Shown: positions 16,058 to 24,646, numbered from the stretch's first letter. The stretch is DNA of 35,257 bases from Oscillospiraceae bacterium (GCA_015068855.1 SVJS01000011.1:1-35257); one strand, 5' to 3'. Translations and numbers: made by a program. The notes: generated by a model not told the origin, from the letters alone.

Positions 16058-16855
16058 ATGAAAACGGTGTTGTTAGAAGTAATGCCGGAACAAAAAGGTA
16101 AAAAACATTATATTTTGAGTAAACGGTTTTTATCTGCTTGTTGGGATCAGATAGAGGTAAAAAAAATAACCATTCCTGTGTTTTATGTTCCGTCGGGTGT
16201 TATGCAGTCGGAAAAAAAATTGATAAAAATTGTTCGCTATCTGAAAGAAGAAAGGGTAAAAACTGTTTTTTTGTCTGAAACAATTTGTAAAAATTCCTTT
16301 CTTTCTGCGTTTTTCTATAAACATTTTTCTTATTTTACGGGAGAAAAGGTCATAAATTATAAAATTTACGAGATACTAAGGAAATATATTTGTGACCTGG
16401 GTAAAACACCAGAAGAATGCACTTTGATTTTAGAAACAGACTCGGCGGAAAAAGCAAAAGAAGTTATTTTGAAAGTGTATAAGCATGTTAAGAAAATTCA
16501 GATTAAGACAAGATATCCGGAGGTGTTTTCAGCTCTGACGGAAGAATTTTTAGATGAATACGGGCTATTTATTGATGTTTTCCGTGAAGAATCAAAAAAA
16601 GAGGAAACCGTTTTGGTTCAGCTTGATTCTTTATGTGAAGAAAAAGGATGCTTACATCTTTCTGCCGATTTTGAAAAAAGTGCCACCATTTTCTTTCGAT
16701 TAAATGAAAAGGGGAAGAAAATAGGTTCTGTTTTTCCAATAACGCAACAAGCCTTAGAATTCCTTATTTTTATGCAATTTGGCCATGTAAGTGAAGAGAC
16801 AATACGACTTTTTTGTAAAGAATATTCTACAAAAATAGATAAAATAAGAAAATAA
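16058..16855 (+). CDS. unrecognised protein between rnmV and greA
   Basis: This 265-residue protein is not one I recognise. It is Lys/Glu-rich and soluble-looking, without a signal peptide or clear membrane helix. Alternating stretches (TVLLEVMP, TLILETDSAEKAKEVILKVYKHVKKIQIKT, TVLVQLDS, CLHLSADFE) suggest alpha/beta topology, and the C-terminal third ends in helices around ITQQALEFLIFMQFG. No catalytic motif is evident. ATG 16058 is chosen for GGAGG at 16046-16050; an in-frame ATG at 16040 sits inside the hairpin arm. It is strongly AT-rich, like dnaN and greA around it. Expression probably depends on read-through from dnaN-rnmV past the hairpin at 16012-16055, and greA has its own promoter right after it. 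Confidence 0.8.
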   Translation: MKTVLLEVMPEQKGKKHYILSKRFLSACWDQIEVKKITIPVFYVPSGVMQSEKKLIKIVRYLKEERVKTVFLSETICKNSFLSAFFYKHFSYFTGEKVINYKIYEILRKYICDLGKTPEECTLILETDSAEKAKEVILKVYKHVKKIQIKTRYPEVFSALTEEFLDEYGLFIDVFREESKKEETVLVQLDSLCEEKGCLHLSADFEKSATIFFRLNEKGKKIGSVFPITQQALEFLIFMQFGHVSEETIRLFCKEYSTKIDKIRK

Positions 16856-16858
16856 TGA

Positions 16859-16887
16859 TTGACAAATGCTGGTATATTGATTATAAT
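16859..16887 (+). promoter_or_regulatory. greA promoter, full consensus
   Basis: TTGACA (16859-16864), a 17-bp spacer and TATAAT (16882-16887): an exact sigma-A consensus, beginning four bases after the preceding stop codon. Confidence 0.93.
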
Positions 16888-16928
16888 AGTAAAATAGTTA
16901 TTATATAGAGTTTGAGAGGGATGACGAA

Positions 16929-17405
16929 ATGTCAGAAAAAACCGTTTATTTAACATATGAAGGGTTAAAAGAAAGAGAACGGGAACTGGAATACCTGAAA
17001 ACAGAAAAAAGAAAAGAAATTTCTGAAAAAATTAAGGTTGCCCTTGGTTTTGGTGACCTTTCTGAAAATGCTGAATATGACGAAGCAAAGAATGAACAAG
17101 CCGAAGTTGAGTTAAAAATTATTCGTCTTGAAAAAATGCTGAAAAATGCAAAGGTCATTGACGAAGAAGAAATTTCCACAGATGTGGTTTCTATCGGCAT
17201 CAAAGTCAAGGTGCTTGACATTGAAATGGATGAAGAGGAAATTTACAGTATTGTTGGCTCCGAAGAAGCAGACCCCATGCAAAACAGAATTTCCGACGAA
17301 TCTCCCGTGGGTAAAGCAATTTTGGGTGCTAAGGTGGGAGATACGGTTACAGTATCCTCTCCCAACGGAGAATTTGAGCTTAAAATTTTGGAAATCAGCA
17401 AATAA
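16929..17405 (+). CDS. greA: transcription elongation factor GreA
   Basis: This 158-residue factor enters the RNA polymerase secondary channel and stimulates transcript cleavage to rescue backtracked complexes. The N-terminal coiled coil carries the signature [16 protein letters not shown] with the acidic tip residues. The C-terminal FKBP-like globular domain includes [11 protein letters not shown] and [16 protein letters not shown]. The length is exactly typical. GAGAGGG is spaced 8 bases from ATG 16929. It has its own consensus promoter and terminator. A parS site begins at the last base of its stop codon, placing it within the centromere region upstream of parA. Confidence 0.97.
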   Translation: MSEKTVYLTYEGLKERERELEYLKTEKRKEISEKIKVALGFGDLSENAEYDEAKNEQAEVELKIIRLEKMLKNAKVIDEEEISTDVVSIGIKVKVLDIEMDEEEIYSIVGSEEADPMQNRISDESPVGKAILGAKVGDTVTVSSPNGEFELKILEISK

Positions 17406-17420
17406 GTTTCACGTGAAACA
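17405..17420. other. parS centromere site 1
   Basis: A-GTTTCACGTGAAAC-A: a 14-bp perfect palindrome matching the bacterial parS core (TGTTTCACGTGAAACA) at 15 of 16 positions. It starts on the last base of the greA stop codon, about 170 bases before parA. Confidence 0.9.
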
Positions 17421-17456
17421 AGAAGCCTTCTGCTTTTTTGCAGGAGGCTTCTTTTG
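17421..17456 (+). terminator. greA terminator
   Basis: AGAAGCCTTCTGC pairs with GCAGGAGGCTTCT (one G-U wobble) around a T6 loop and is followed by TTTTG. It lies between the two parS sites. Confidence 0.85.
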
Positions 17457-17473
17457 ATCATAAAAAAGAGCTA

Positions 17474-17489
17474 TGTTTCATGTGAAACA
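17474..17489. other. parS centromere site 2 (CATGTG variant)
   Basis: TGTTTCATGTGAAACA matches the parS consensus at 15 of 16 positions, with one central change (CACGTG to CATGTG). It lies 54 bases from site 1 and about 14 bases upstream of the parA -35 box. Confidence 0.85.
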
Positions 17490-17502
17490 ATCAAGAAAAG
17501 GC

Positions 17503-17531
17503 TTGAAATGAGGGAAAAATTATGTTACAAT
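17503..17531 (+). promoter_or_regulatory. parAB promoter
   Basis: TTGAAA (17503-17508), a 17-bp spacer and TACAAT (17526-17531). parS site 2 lies directly upstream, so ParB spreading could repress it. Confidence 0.82.
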
Positions 17532-17578
17532 AAAGGTAGTTTACAGGGATTTTCCGTGATAAAGAAAGGAAGAAGAAC

Positions 17579-18355
17579 ATGGGAAAAATCATTGCTGTCG
17601 CTAACCAAAAAGGCGGCGTGGGAAAAACAACAACAGCCGTTAATCTCTCTGCCTGTCTTGCGACATTAAAAAAGAAGGTTCTTTTAATTGACTTTGACCC
17701 TCAGGGAAATGCCAGCAGCGGTGTTGGTGTGGATAAAGAAGCGGTGGAACAGTCAATTTATGATGTTTTAATCAATGATTATGCCATTTCCGACGTTCTT
17801 TTAGAAACAAACATCAAAAACCTGTTTGTTTGCCCTGCCACTATTGATTTAGCAGGCGCAGAGGTTGAGCTTGTCTCCATGGAAAACCGTAACTATTTAT
17901 TAAAGGAAGCATTACAGCCGGTTCGTGATGATTTTGATTTTATCATCATGGATTGTCCGCCCTCGCTGGGTTTGTTAACCTTAAATGCTTTTTCGGCCGC
18001 AGACAGTCTCTTGGTTCCCATTCAATGTGAATATTATTCCTTAGAGGGCCTGAGCATGCTGACAAAAACCATTCTGAATTTGAAGCAAAGCTTAAATCCG
18101 GCCCTGGTTTTTGAAGGTATTTTGCTGACTATGTATGACCCGCGGACAAACCTATCCAATCAGGTGACGGAAGAGGTTAAGAAATATTTTGCAAATGATG
18201 TTTTCAAAACGGTAATTCCCCGCAATGTTCGTTTGTCTGAGGCGCCGGGCTATGGTGAACCGATTATTTCTTATGACAAGCATTCAAAAGGGGCCCGCAG
18301 CTACTTAAAACTTGCAAAAGAAGTGATTAAGAACAACCAGAAAAAGGAGTCCTAA
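17579..18355 (+). CDS. parA: chromosome partitioning ATPase ParA (Soj)
   Basis: This 258-residue deviant Walker-A ATPase has KGGVGKTT with signature Lys K11 and P-loop Lys K16, then LLIDFDPQGNAS, the Walker B-like FIIMDCPPSLGLLT and the C-terminal IPRNVRLSEAPGYGEP typical of Soj. No N-terminal HTH is present, so it is a chromosomal-type ParA that forms a nucleoid-bound gradient with ParB and modulates DnaA. AAAGGAAG precedes the ATG. It is cotranscribed with parB, four bases apart. Two parS sites lie within 180 bases upstream. Confidence 0.97.
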   Translation: MGKIIAVANQKGGVGKTTTAVNLSACLATLKKKVLLIDFDPQGNASSGVGVDKEAVEQSIYDVLINDYAISDVLLETNIKNLFVCPATIDLAGAEVELVSMENRNYLLKEALQPVRDDFDFIIMDCPPSLGLLTLNAFSAADSLLVPIQCEYYSLEGLSMLTKTILNLKQSLNPALVFEGILLTMYDPRTNLSNQVTEEVKKYFANDVFKTVIPRNVRLSEAPGYGEPIISYDKHSKGARSYLKLAKEVIKNNQKKES

Positions 18356-18359
18356 GTTA

Positions 18360-19223
18360 ATGAAAAAAACCGAGAAAAAAGGATTAGGCAAGGGCCTGGG
18401 CGCTCTTATGAATACAAACCAAACCGCAGAGGAGCTGCTTTTCGGCACCGTTGAGCTGAAACTGTCACAGATTGAACCCAATAAAAATCAGCCGCGTACG
18501 GAGTTTGACACAGAAAAGTTGCAGGAACTCGCTGAATCGATTGAAAAATACGGCGTTTTGCAGCCGATTGTTGTTAAAAAACAAGACAACGGCTTTTATA
18601 AAATCATTGCCGGCGAACGTCGCTGGCGGGCATCAAAGCTGGCAGGCAGGACGACAATTCCCGTTTTAATCCGGGATTATGACGACCAGAAAACCATGGA
18701 AATTGCGCTGGTTGAGAACTTGCAGCGCGAGGACTTAAACCCCTTTGAAGAGGCAAGGGGCTATCGTGAACTCATGGATGTTTTCTCCTTAACACAGGAG
18801 CAGGTGGCGCAGAAAGTGGGCAAAAGCCGCCCTGCGGTGGCTAACAGCCTCCGCTTGTTGTCACTTTGTGATGAAATCAAGGCCTATGTCCTTAATAAAG
18901 AGCTTACCGTGGGCCATGTGCGTGCGCTTTTAGCAACGGATAAGGAAGAGGTGCAAAAGCTCGCAGCACGGCGCATTGTGGATGAGGGCTTAAATGTTCG
19001 CCAGACAGAAGCCTTAATTAAAAGCTTATTGCAAGACAAAAAAGTAAAGAAGAAAAATCCCATGGATGAAGAACTGCGTCGCTATCTTGCGAGCTTGGAA
19101 AAAAAGCTTTCCGATTCTTTGGGGACCAAGGTCACCATTCAAAAGAAGAAAACCCGCGGCAAAATCGAAATTGAATATTATAGCAACGAAGATTTTGAAC
19201 GAATTATGAGCCGAATTGGATAA
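18360..19223 (+). CDS. parB: chromosome partitioning protein ParB (Spo0J)
   Basis: This 287-residue ParB/Spo0J begins with the ParA-stimulating segment GLGKGLGALM. The CTP-binding N domain shows NQPRTEF, GVLQPIVV, AGERRWRA and ENLQREDLNPFEEA. The central helix-turn-helix parS reader is LTQEQVAQKVGKSRPAVANSLRLL, followed by a C-terminal dimerisation tail. AAAGGAG is 10 bases before ATG 18360. It would load on the parS sites at 17405 and 17474 and recruit SMC. The parA-parB-DUF4446-serS order is a common clostridial origin-proximal arrangement. Confidence 0.97.
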   Translation: MKKTEKKGLGKGLGALMNTNQTAEELLFGTVELKLSQIEPNKNQPRTEFDTEKLQELAESIEKYGVLQPIVVKKQDNGFYKIIAGERRWRASKLAGRTTIPVLIRDYDDQKTMEIALVENLQREDLNPFEEARGYRELMDVFSLTQEQVAQKVGKSRPAVANSLRLLSLCDEIKAYVLNKELTVGHVRALLATDKEEVQKLAARRIVDEGLNVRQTEALIKSLLQDKKVKKKNPMDEELRRYLASLEKKLSDSLGTKVTIQKKKTRGKIEIEYYSNEDFERIMSRIG

Positions 19224-19324
19224 ATGTAAAAAAATGGAAGCTTAAAAAGGCCTCTCCCTTGCATTTTGAGAGGATAGGGAAAGTACTTTTACAAAAAACA
19301 ACAGAAAAGGAAAGAAAAGAAAGA

Positions 19325-19353
19325 TTTACGGGAAACAGATTAGTTTACATAAT
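19325..19353 (+). promoter_or_regulatory. possible promoter of the DUF4446 gene
   Basis: TTTACG (19325-19330), a 17-bp spacer and CATAAT (19348-19353). Upstream, CCTCTC/GAGAGG (19251-19273) forms a hairpin without a U-tract. The rest of the 19224-19394 gap shows nothing recognisable. Confidence 0.4.
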
Positions 19354-19394
19354 ACATAGGTAAAATGGCCCTTTGGGCAGAAATGGAGTTACAA

Positions 19395-19907
19395 ATGGAA
19401 ATTTTCGGTTTTTTCCTCCCTTTGGAGATACTATTCTTTTACGGCATGCTTTTTTGCCTGATCGGGTTTTTATTCGCCCTGATTGCATTGATTGTTGCCT
19501 CACGCAGCAACCGAAGATTAAAACGTGTTCTGAAAGATGAAGCAGGGCGGAACATAACCGAGGCCATTGTGAATTATTATAAAAAATGTACGGATATCAT
19601 GAATGATTATAAGGATGCCGAGCTGAGGCTCAGAAGGCTTGAGGCGGAAAGCAAGGCATGCGTTAAAAAGGTGGGTGCCATTCGTTATAACGCCTTTGGC
19701 GGTAATAATGGCAATCTTTCCTTTGCGGCGGCGGTTTTAGATGAAGAAGATACGGGTTTTGTAATCAACGGCGTGTATTCCCGCCAGCAGACCACAACCT
19801 ACTTAAAGCCCATCACAAAAGGGCAGTCCGCATTTGAGCTGTCCGATGAGGAACAGGAAGCCATTCGCACGGCGCATATCAACTATGACCATGCGATTCA
19901 TCATTAA
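19395..19907 (+). CDS. DUF4446 family membrane-anchored protein
   Basis: This is a roughly 170-residue protein with one N-terminal membrane helix (about residues 5-33), a basic/helical linker (RRLKRVLKDEAGRNITEAI...) and the DUF4446 core: KKVGAIRYNAFGGNNGNLSF, an AVLDEEDTGFVINGVYSRQQ strand pair and TTTYLKPITKGQS, ending LSDEEQEAI. Its function is unknown; members regularly sit between parB and serS in Clostridia. ATG 19395 is preferred because GGAG lies 6 bases before it and the protein then begins directly at the membrane helix. In-frame ATGs at 19365 and 19383 lack a ribosome site. Confidence 0.85.
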   Translation: MEIFGFFLPLEILFFYGMLFCLIGFLFALIALIVASRSNRRLKRVLKDEAGRNITEAIVNYYKKCTDIMNDYKDAELRLRRLEAESKACVKKVGAIRYNAFGGNNGNLSFAAAVLDEEDTGFVINGVYSRQQTTTYLKPITKGQSAFELSDEEQEAIRTAHINYDHAIHH

Positions 19908-19951
19908 ACAAAAAAATCAGTTGATTAAGCTATAAGAAAAGGGGAAACGTT

Positions 19952-21220
19952 ATGTTAGACATTAAGTTAATCAGACAAGAGCCCGAAAAGGTTAAGGCAG
20001 CCTTAGCGCGCCGTAAGGAAGAGATTACCATAGACGAGCTGCTCGAGCTTGACAAGCGCCGTCGTGATGCGCTTTACGAAGCAGAGCAGTTAAAGAGCAA
20101 GCAGAACGCTGTCAGCAAGCAGATTCCGCAGATTAAAAAGGCAGGTGGCGACACCACACAGATTTTCGCCGAAATGAAGGAGCTTTCCGAGAAAATTAAG
20201 GAACTGGATGCAGAGCTTCGCGATTTGGATGAAAAAATCAATGCCATGATGCTCCGAATTCCCAACATCCCCAATGAAACCGTGCCCGATGGCGAAACAG
20301 ACGAGGATAACATTGAAATCAGAAAGTTCTCCGAGCCCACAAAGTTTGATTTTGAGCCGCAGGCGCATTGGGATTTAGGCGAAAACTTAAATATTTTAGA
20401 CTTTTCATCCGCTGCTAAAATCACAGGTGCCCGCTTCACGGTGTATCGTGGCTTAGGTGCCCGCTTAGAGCGCGCGGTTATCAACTATTTTCTGAATATG
20501 CACACAACAGAGCATGGCTATACCGAAATTTTCCCGCCCTATATGGTGCACAGAAACTCCATGGTGGGAACCGGTCAGCTGCCGAAGTTTGAAGAGGATG
20601 CCTTTAAGGTTATGGGCACAGACTATTTCCTGATTCCCACAGCCGAGGTGCCTGTTACCAACCTCTACCGTGACCAGATTCTCTCAGCAGACGAGCTGCC
20701 CATTCGCCATGTTGCTTATTCAGCCTGCTTCCGTGCCGAGGCCGGTTCTGCCGGTCGTGACACCCGTGGTCTTATCCGTCAGCATCAGTTCAATAAGGTT
20801 GAGCTGGTTAAGTTTACGGAGCCTGAGCACTCCTATGAAGAGCTGGAGAAGCTGACAAACGATGCAGAAAACGTGTTAAAGGGTCTGGGCCTGCCGTATC
20901 GTGTGGTTAAAATCTGCGTAGGCGATTTAGGCTTCACCGCTGCCATGAAGTATGACATTGAGGTTTGGATGCCCAGCTATGGCCGCTATGTTGAAATCTC
21001 CTCTTGCAGTAATTTTGAGGACTTTCAGGCTCGCCGCGCGGGGATTAAATATAGAAAATCCCCCACAGATAAGCCCCAGTTTGTGCACACATTAAACGGC
21101 TCCGGCGTTGCTGTCGGCCGTACGGTTGCCGCCATTTTGGAAAACTACCAGAATGCCGATGGTTCCGTTCGTGTGCCGGAAGCGCTGATTCCGTTCATGG
21201 GTACAGATATTATTAAATAG
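19952..21220 (+). CDS. serS: seryl-tRNA synthetase
   Basis: This 422-residue class II synthetase charges tRNA-Ser. The N-terminal long coiled-coil arm (about residues 30-105) binds the tRNA variable arm. Class II motif 2 appears around [27 protein letters not shown], the serine-site [10 protein letters not shown] is present, and motif 3 is near the C-terminus in [20 protein letters not shown]. The length is normal. AAGGGGAA precedes the ATG. The gap to the preceding gene is only 44 bases, too small for a T-box leader. It ends at a terminator shared with convergent prmC. Confidence 0.97.
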   Translation: MLDIKLIRQEPEKVKAALARRKEEITIDELLELDKRRRDALYEAEQLKSKQNAVSKQIPQIKKAGGDTTQIFAEMKELSEKIKELDAELRDLDEKINAMMLRIPNIPNETVPDGETDEDNIEIRKFSEPTKFDFEPQAHWDLGENLNILDFSSAAKITGARFTVYRGLGARLERAVINYFLNMHTTEHGYTEIFPPYMVHRNSMVGTGQLPKFEEDAFKVMGTDYFLIPTAEVPVTNLYRDQILSADELPIRHVAYSACFRAEAGSAGRDTRGLIRQHQFNKVELVKFTEPEHSYEELEKLTNDAENVLKGLGLPYRVVKICVGDLGFTAAMKYDIEVWMPSYGRYVEISSCSNFEDFQARRAGIKYRKSPTDKPQFVHTLNGSGVAVGRTVAAILENYQNADGSVRVPEALIPFMGTDIIK

Positions 21221-21241
21221 GAAAAAAGAAAGAACAAAAGT

Positions 21242-21273
21242 GCCGGGTGTCAAAATAGACACTCGGCTTTTTT
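21242..21273. terminator. terminator between convergent serS and prmC
   Basis: GCCGGGTGTC pairs with GACACTCGGC (one G-U wobble) and is followed by TTTTTTA on plus. On minus the hairpin is followed by ACTTTTG, so it may work weakly in both directions. Confidence 0.85.
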
Positions 21274-21285
21274 ATAACCTTTTTC

Positions 21286-22137
21286 CTATTTCTTTCTTCC
21301 ATAAACAACCCTTGGGTTATCCGCCAAATCATGCAGGACACCAATATCTGAAAAGGCGCCGGAATCACGTAGCAGAGTGGTCACAGCGTCAGCCTGATCA
21401 TAGCCGATTTCGTAAGCCAGGAGACCACCGCTTTTCAGTAGCAGGACTGCATTTTTTGTAATTTGCCGATAAAAGAGGAGGCCGTCAGTGCCGCCGCAAA
21501 GGGCAATGTGAGGTTCAAAGGCGCGCACCTCGGGCATTAAACCTGCCACAACCGAATCGGGAATGTAAGGCGGATTGGAAACAACGGCATCAAAGGTTTT
21601 GGGCGAGCTAAGGGGGGCTAAGGCATCTTGCCTGATAACAGAAACCCGCTCTGCCACGCCGTTAGAAGTAGCGTTTTTTCTTGCCGTTTCAATGCAAACT
21701 TCTTCAATATCCCAGGCCTCCACCCGGCTTTCGGGGAGATAATGGGCAAGGCTTATGGCAATGGCTCCTGAGCCGGTGCAGATATCCAGAATGTGAGGTT
21801 CTTTCACGTCGGAAAGCTGCCGGATTACAAATTCCACCAGCGTTTCCGTATCCGGCCTGGGGATGAGAACGCCGGGGCCAACGGAAAACGAAAGCGACAT
21901 AAATTCTTTGCATCCCACAATATAGGCCAGCGGCTCGTGCTTTTCTCGCCGTGCAATTTGCGCTAAAAAGGCCTGCCGCACATCCTCTGCCACAGCCTCC
22001 TTGCGATGGAGCGCAAGATACAGCCGCTCCCGCCCCAAAAGGGAAGCAAGCAAAAGCTCTGCATCCAGCCGCGCTGTGGGGATGCCGGCATCAGACAGAA
22101 TGCGGGTGCCTTCGGCTAACAGTGACCCAATCACCAC
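21286..22137 (-). CDS. prmC: peptide chain release factor N5-glutamine methyltransferase
   Basis: This 283-residue SAM-dependent enzyme methylates the GGQ glutamine of release factors RF1/RF2. The N-terminal helical RF-binding domain is followed by PRPDTETLVE, the SAM-binding motif LDICTGSGAIAISLA and the catalytic NPPY in VVSNPPYIPD. It starts at GTG 22137 with AGGAGG 7 bases upstream; a second GTG follows at once. It overlaps the end of the DUF1385 gene by 7 bases, implying translational coupling. The DUF1385-prmC pairing is common in Clostridia, though the usual downstream prfA is absent here. Confidence 0.95.
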   Translation of the reverse strand: MVIGSLLAEGTRILSDAGIPTARLDAELLLASLLGRERLYLALHRKEAVAEDVRQAFLAQIARREKHEPLAYIVGCKEFMSLSFSVGPGVLIPRPDTETLVEFVIRQLSDVKEPHILDICTGSGAIAISLAHYLPESRVEAWDIEEVCIETARKNATSNGVAERVSVIRQDALAPLSSPKTFDAVVSNPPYIPDSVVAGLMPEVRAFEPHIALCGGTDGLLFYRQITKNAVLLLKSGGLLAYEIGYDQADAVTTLLRDSGAFSDIGVLHDLADNPRVVYGRKK

Positions 22138-23087
22138 TTGTCGTCCTCCTTGTTGCCGGTTAAAACGGCGGTGAGAGAGGCGATAGCCACTTCAAGCTGG
22201 CTATCATCCGGTTCACGGGTTGTAATTTTTTGCAGCCACATGCCGGGCAGACTGACGATTTTCATGCACTTGCTTTTGCTGCGACCGGCAAATTTAATAA
22301 TTTCATAGGAAATACCCGCCACAACGGGGAGTAAAAGCAGACGCAACAGAAGACGGGTGATGGCATTTTCCCAGGAAATAAAGGAAAACAGAATGATGCT
22401 GACAACCATAACAATCAAAAGGAAACTGGTTCCGCAGCGGGGGTGCAGGCGGGAGAATTTGCGGGCGTTTTCAACGGTCAGCGCCTCACCGCTTTCATAG
22501 CAGAAAATGGTTTTATGCTCCGCACCGTGATATTCAAACACACGGCGGATATCCTCCATGCGAGAAACCGCAGCAACATAGAGTAAAAACAGAGAAATGC
22601 GCACAACTCCCTCGGTCAGGGTTGCTAAAAAGCCGCTACCGATAAAGCGCCTGACAAAGCCGACCAAAATCGTTGGCAGGAGCATGAAAAGACCGATACC
22701 CAAAACAAGGGCGAGAACAACGGAGCCATAAATGGCGGCATCTTTCATTTTGCTTTCCTTTGCCTCGGCTTCTTTTCGTTCTTCTTCGGTCATGGCTTCT
22801 TTTTTTGCTTTTTCTTCCTCATCTTCAAGCTCAAAGAACTCGGCGGAGAACATCAGCGCCCTTGTGCCGAGAATCAGGGACTCCACAAAGGAAACAACCC
22901 CGCGGATAATGGGAAGCTTTAAGACCTTGCTCTTTTGCAGCAGGGAGGAAATGGGTTTTTTGTCTATAATAATTTCGCCATCACTCTTGCGGACAGCAAC
23001 GGCAATTTCCTTCGGTCCGCGCATCATAACACCCTCCATAACGGCCTGGCCGCCGATGCTGGTGATGTGGCATTTATTTTCGCTCAT
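22131..23087 (-). CDS. DUF1385 (YqhQ-like) membrane protein
   Basis: This 318-residue polytopic membrane protein shows the DUF1385 signatures SIGGQAVMEGVMMRGP at the N-terminus, EYHGAEHKTIFCYE in the middle, and RLHPRCGTSFL. About four or five membrane helices lie near residues 135-165, 175-200, 230-255 and 260-285. A charged, Glu/Lys-rich segment (EEEKAKKEAMTEEERKEAEAKE, about residues 88-110) precedes the first strong helix. Its function is not established. ATG 23087 has AGGA upstream; an extension to 23123 would run into the preceding gene without a ribosome site. It overlaps prmC by 7 bases. Confidence 0.9.
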   Translation of the reverse strand: MSENKCHITSIGGQAVMEGVMMRGPKEIAVAVRKSDGEIIIDKKPISSLLQKSKVLKLPIIRGVVSFVESLILGTRALMFSAEFFELEDEEEKAKKEAMTEEERKEAEAKESKMKDAAIYGSVVLALVLGIGLFMLLPTILVGFVRRFIGSGFLATLTEGVVRISLFLLYVAAVSRMEDIRRVFEYHGAEHKTIFCYESGEALTVENARKFSRLHPRCGTSFLLIVMVVSIILFSFISWENAITRLLLRLLLLPVVAGISYEIIKFAGRSKSKCMKIVSLPGMWLQKITTREPDDSQLEVAIASLTAVLTGNKEDDKW

Positions 23088-23119
23088 AGAATCAATCCTT
23101 TCTGTGTAATTTCGATGTA

Positions 23120-24568
23120 TCATCGCAAATCAATGATTTGAGAATTTTCTGTTTCATAGGCTTCGCCGGGCAGAACCGGACGAATATAGCGGGGCGCAAG
23201 ACTCTCCATGCGGGCGCGAACGGCGCCTGTCAGCGACCAGTCCGAGCCGAAAACGCTTTTAACGTGGTCTTTATAGTAAGCGTTTTGCTCCGTTTTGACC
23301 TCGCCGGGCAGCAAAACAACAACATCCTCGGTTCCGTTTTTGGCATCCATGCTCATCTCGGCAATCACGCGGTCCAGCAATTGGCAGTCCGCCTCATGGA
23401 CCCGGCGGTAAACGTCATATTCATTGACCGTTGCCGTGAGCAGCATAAAGGAGAGGACAACCAGAACCAGGCGGCGGAGGCGATGCGGCAGAAGACAAAA
23501 GACGGGCTCCAGCATCAGGGCAAGGCCGATGAGGGAGATAAAAACGCTTCGGTGCGTAATCCAGACTTCTTCAGCTAAAAGATTTGGAATAAGCGGTGCG
23601 ACAAACAGGAAAAACCCGCCCAGCTCAAAAATGAGCCATTTTTTTATGCGCACTTGCTTGTTCTGCTCCTGCTTAGAGTACAGAAAGCCGAGCAAAAGGC
23701 CGGTGAGCAGGATGAGGGCAAACAAAAGAACACCCCAAACCCCTGCGCGAAAAAGGACACGAATGCCGGAGAAAAAGCCGCCCACAAGGCCGCTATATGC
23801 GCTTTTTCCAACCTCTCCAAGCTGGACAAAAAGTACGCCGATTTTATCTGCCAACCCGCTTGCCGAGACGCTTGCCGCGCGGCTACCTTGCAAACCAAGG
23901 TCAGCAAACAGTTTATAATAGCCAAACAGCAGGCTGATGTTACAAACAGAAGCAGCCGGCACTAAAAACAGGAGCTTTTTGCGCTGCTCAGAAAAGCTCA
24001 GGCAGAACAGCAAAACAGCGGCAGAGACGGAAAACACGGCCACGGACTCATAAAAGCCGCAAGAGATAAGCTGCAAAATGGCAAACAGTAAAAACAGGGG
24101 AACGCTTCTTTTTTTCTGCATGAAATGACTGCCTACATATAAGGAAAGGGAGGCAAAAAACAAGCCAACCACCAAGCGCGAGGACGCCGACAGCCAAAAC
24201 CTGCCCTCCATGCCCACGGGCAGGAGAAAGAGAAGCAGAAAAAAGAGAGGGCTTAGAGAAAGATTGTAAAGGTTGGCGGTTTTTTTCATAAACAGTCCCG
24301 ACAGAACCAATAGCAGGGTAATGAAAAACAGCGCCAGGGGCAAAACAGGCCACAGCTGTCCCCAAAACGTAACGTCTAAAAGGCTGGCGATAGGCCTTGT
24401 TGCCAGCGTTCCGTAGGTCAGGTAAATCAAAGAGAAATCCTGCCGCGCGGGGTATGCCCAATATTGAATATAGTCATCTAAAATCGGGAAATAGCGAAAG
24501 CCGTACAAACAATAGGGCAAAAAAGCGGCAAAAGCCAAAAGCACAAACCATTTTTGTTCTTTTTTCAT
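23120..24568 (-). CDS. polytopic membrane protein, GT-C/GtrII-like glycosyltransferase candidate
   Basis: This 482-residue protein has about ten to twelve predicted hydrophobic helices. An early extracytoplasmic loop contains an acidic motif (PILDDYIQYWAYP, about residues 27-39), and a hydrophilic C-terminal domain of about 90 residues follows (from about residue 395). That layout, with Asp-Asp in the first outer loop, recalls lipid-linked-sugar GT-C transferases of the GtrII/DUF6056 type, but no decisive motif is seen, so the function is inferred. ATG 24568 follows GGGGAGGG. It is the first gene of the minus-strand operon with DUF1385 and prmC, with 32 bases to the next start. Confidence 0.75.
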   Translation of the reverse strand: MKKEQKWFVLLAFAAFLPYCLYGFRYFPILDDYIQYWAYPARQDFSLIYLTYGTLATRPIASLLDVTFWGQLWPVLPLALFFITLLLVLSGLFMKKTANLYNLSLSPLFFLLLFLLPVGMEGRFWLSASSRLVVGLFFASLSLYVGSHFMQKKRSVPLFLLFAILQLISCGFYESVAVFSVSAAVLLFCLSFSEQRKKLLFLVPAASVCNISLLFGYYKLFADLGLQGSRAASVSASGLADKIGVLFVQLGEVGKSAYSGLVGGFFSGIRVLFRAGVWGVLLFALILLTGLLLGFLYSKQEQNKQVRIKKWLIFELGGFFLFVAPLIPNLLAEEVWITHRSVFISLIGLALMLEPVFCLLPHRLRRLVLVVLSFMLLTATVNEYDVYRRVHEADCQLLDRVIAEMSMDAKNGTEDVVVLLPGEVKTEQNAYYKDHVKSVFGSDWSLTGAVRARMESLAPRYIRPVLPGEAYETENSQIIDLR

Positions 24569-24617
24569 CTTTTGCCCTCCCCTTTGCTGTGTTGCTGTGA
24601 AACGACCATATAGTTTT

Positions 24618-24646
24618 ATTGTATCACACATCGGGTCATTATGCAA
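24618..24646 (-). promoter_or_regulatory. promoter of the membrane protein-DUF1385-prmC operon
   Basis: On the minus strand TTGCAT (24646-24641), a 17-bp spacer and TACAAT (24623-24618). The hexamers and spacing equal those of the dnaE promoter. Confidence 0.82.

Noticed and set aside
19908-19951. T-box riboswitch before serS
   Set aside because: Only 44 bases separate the genes, with no T-box sequence or antiterminator fold.
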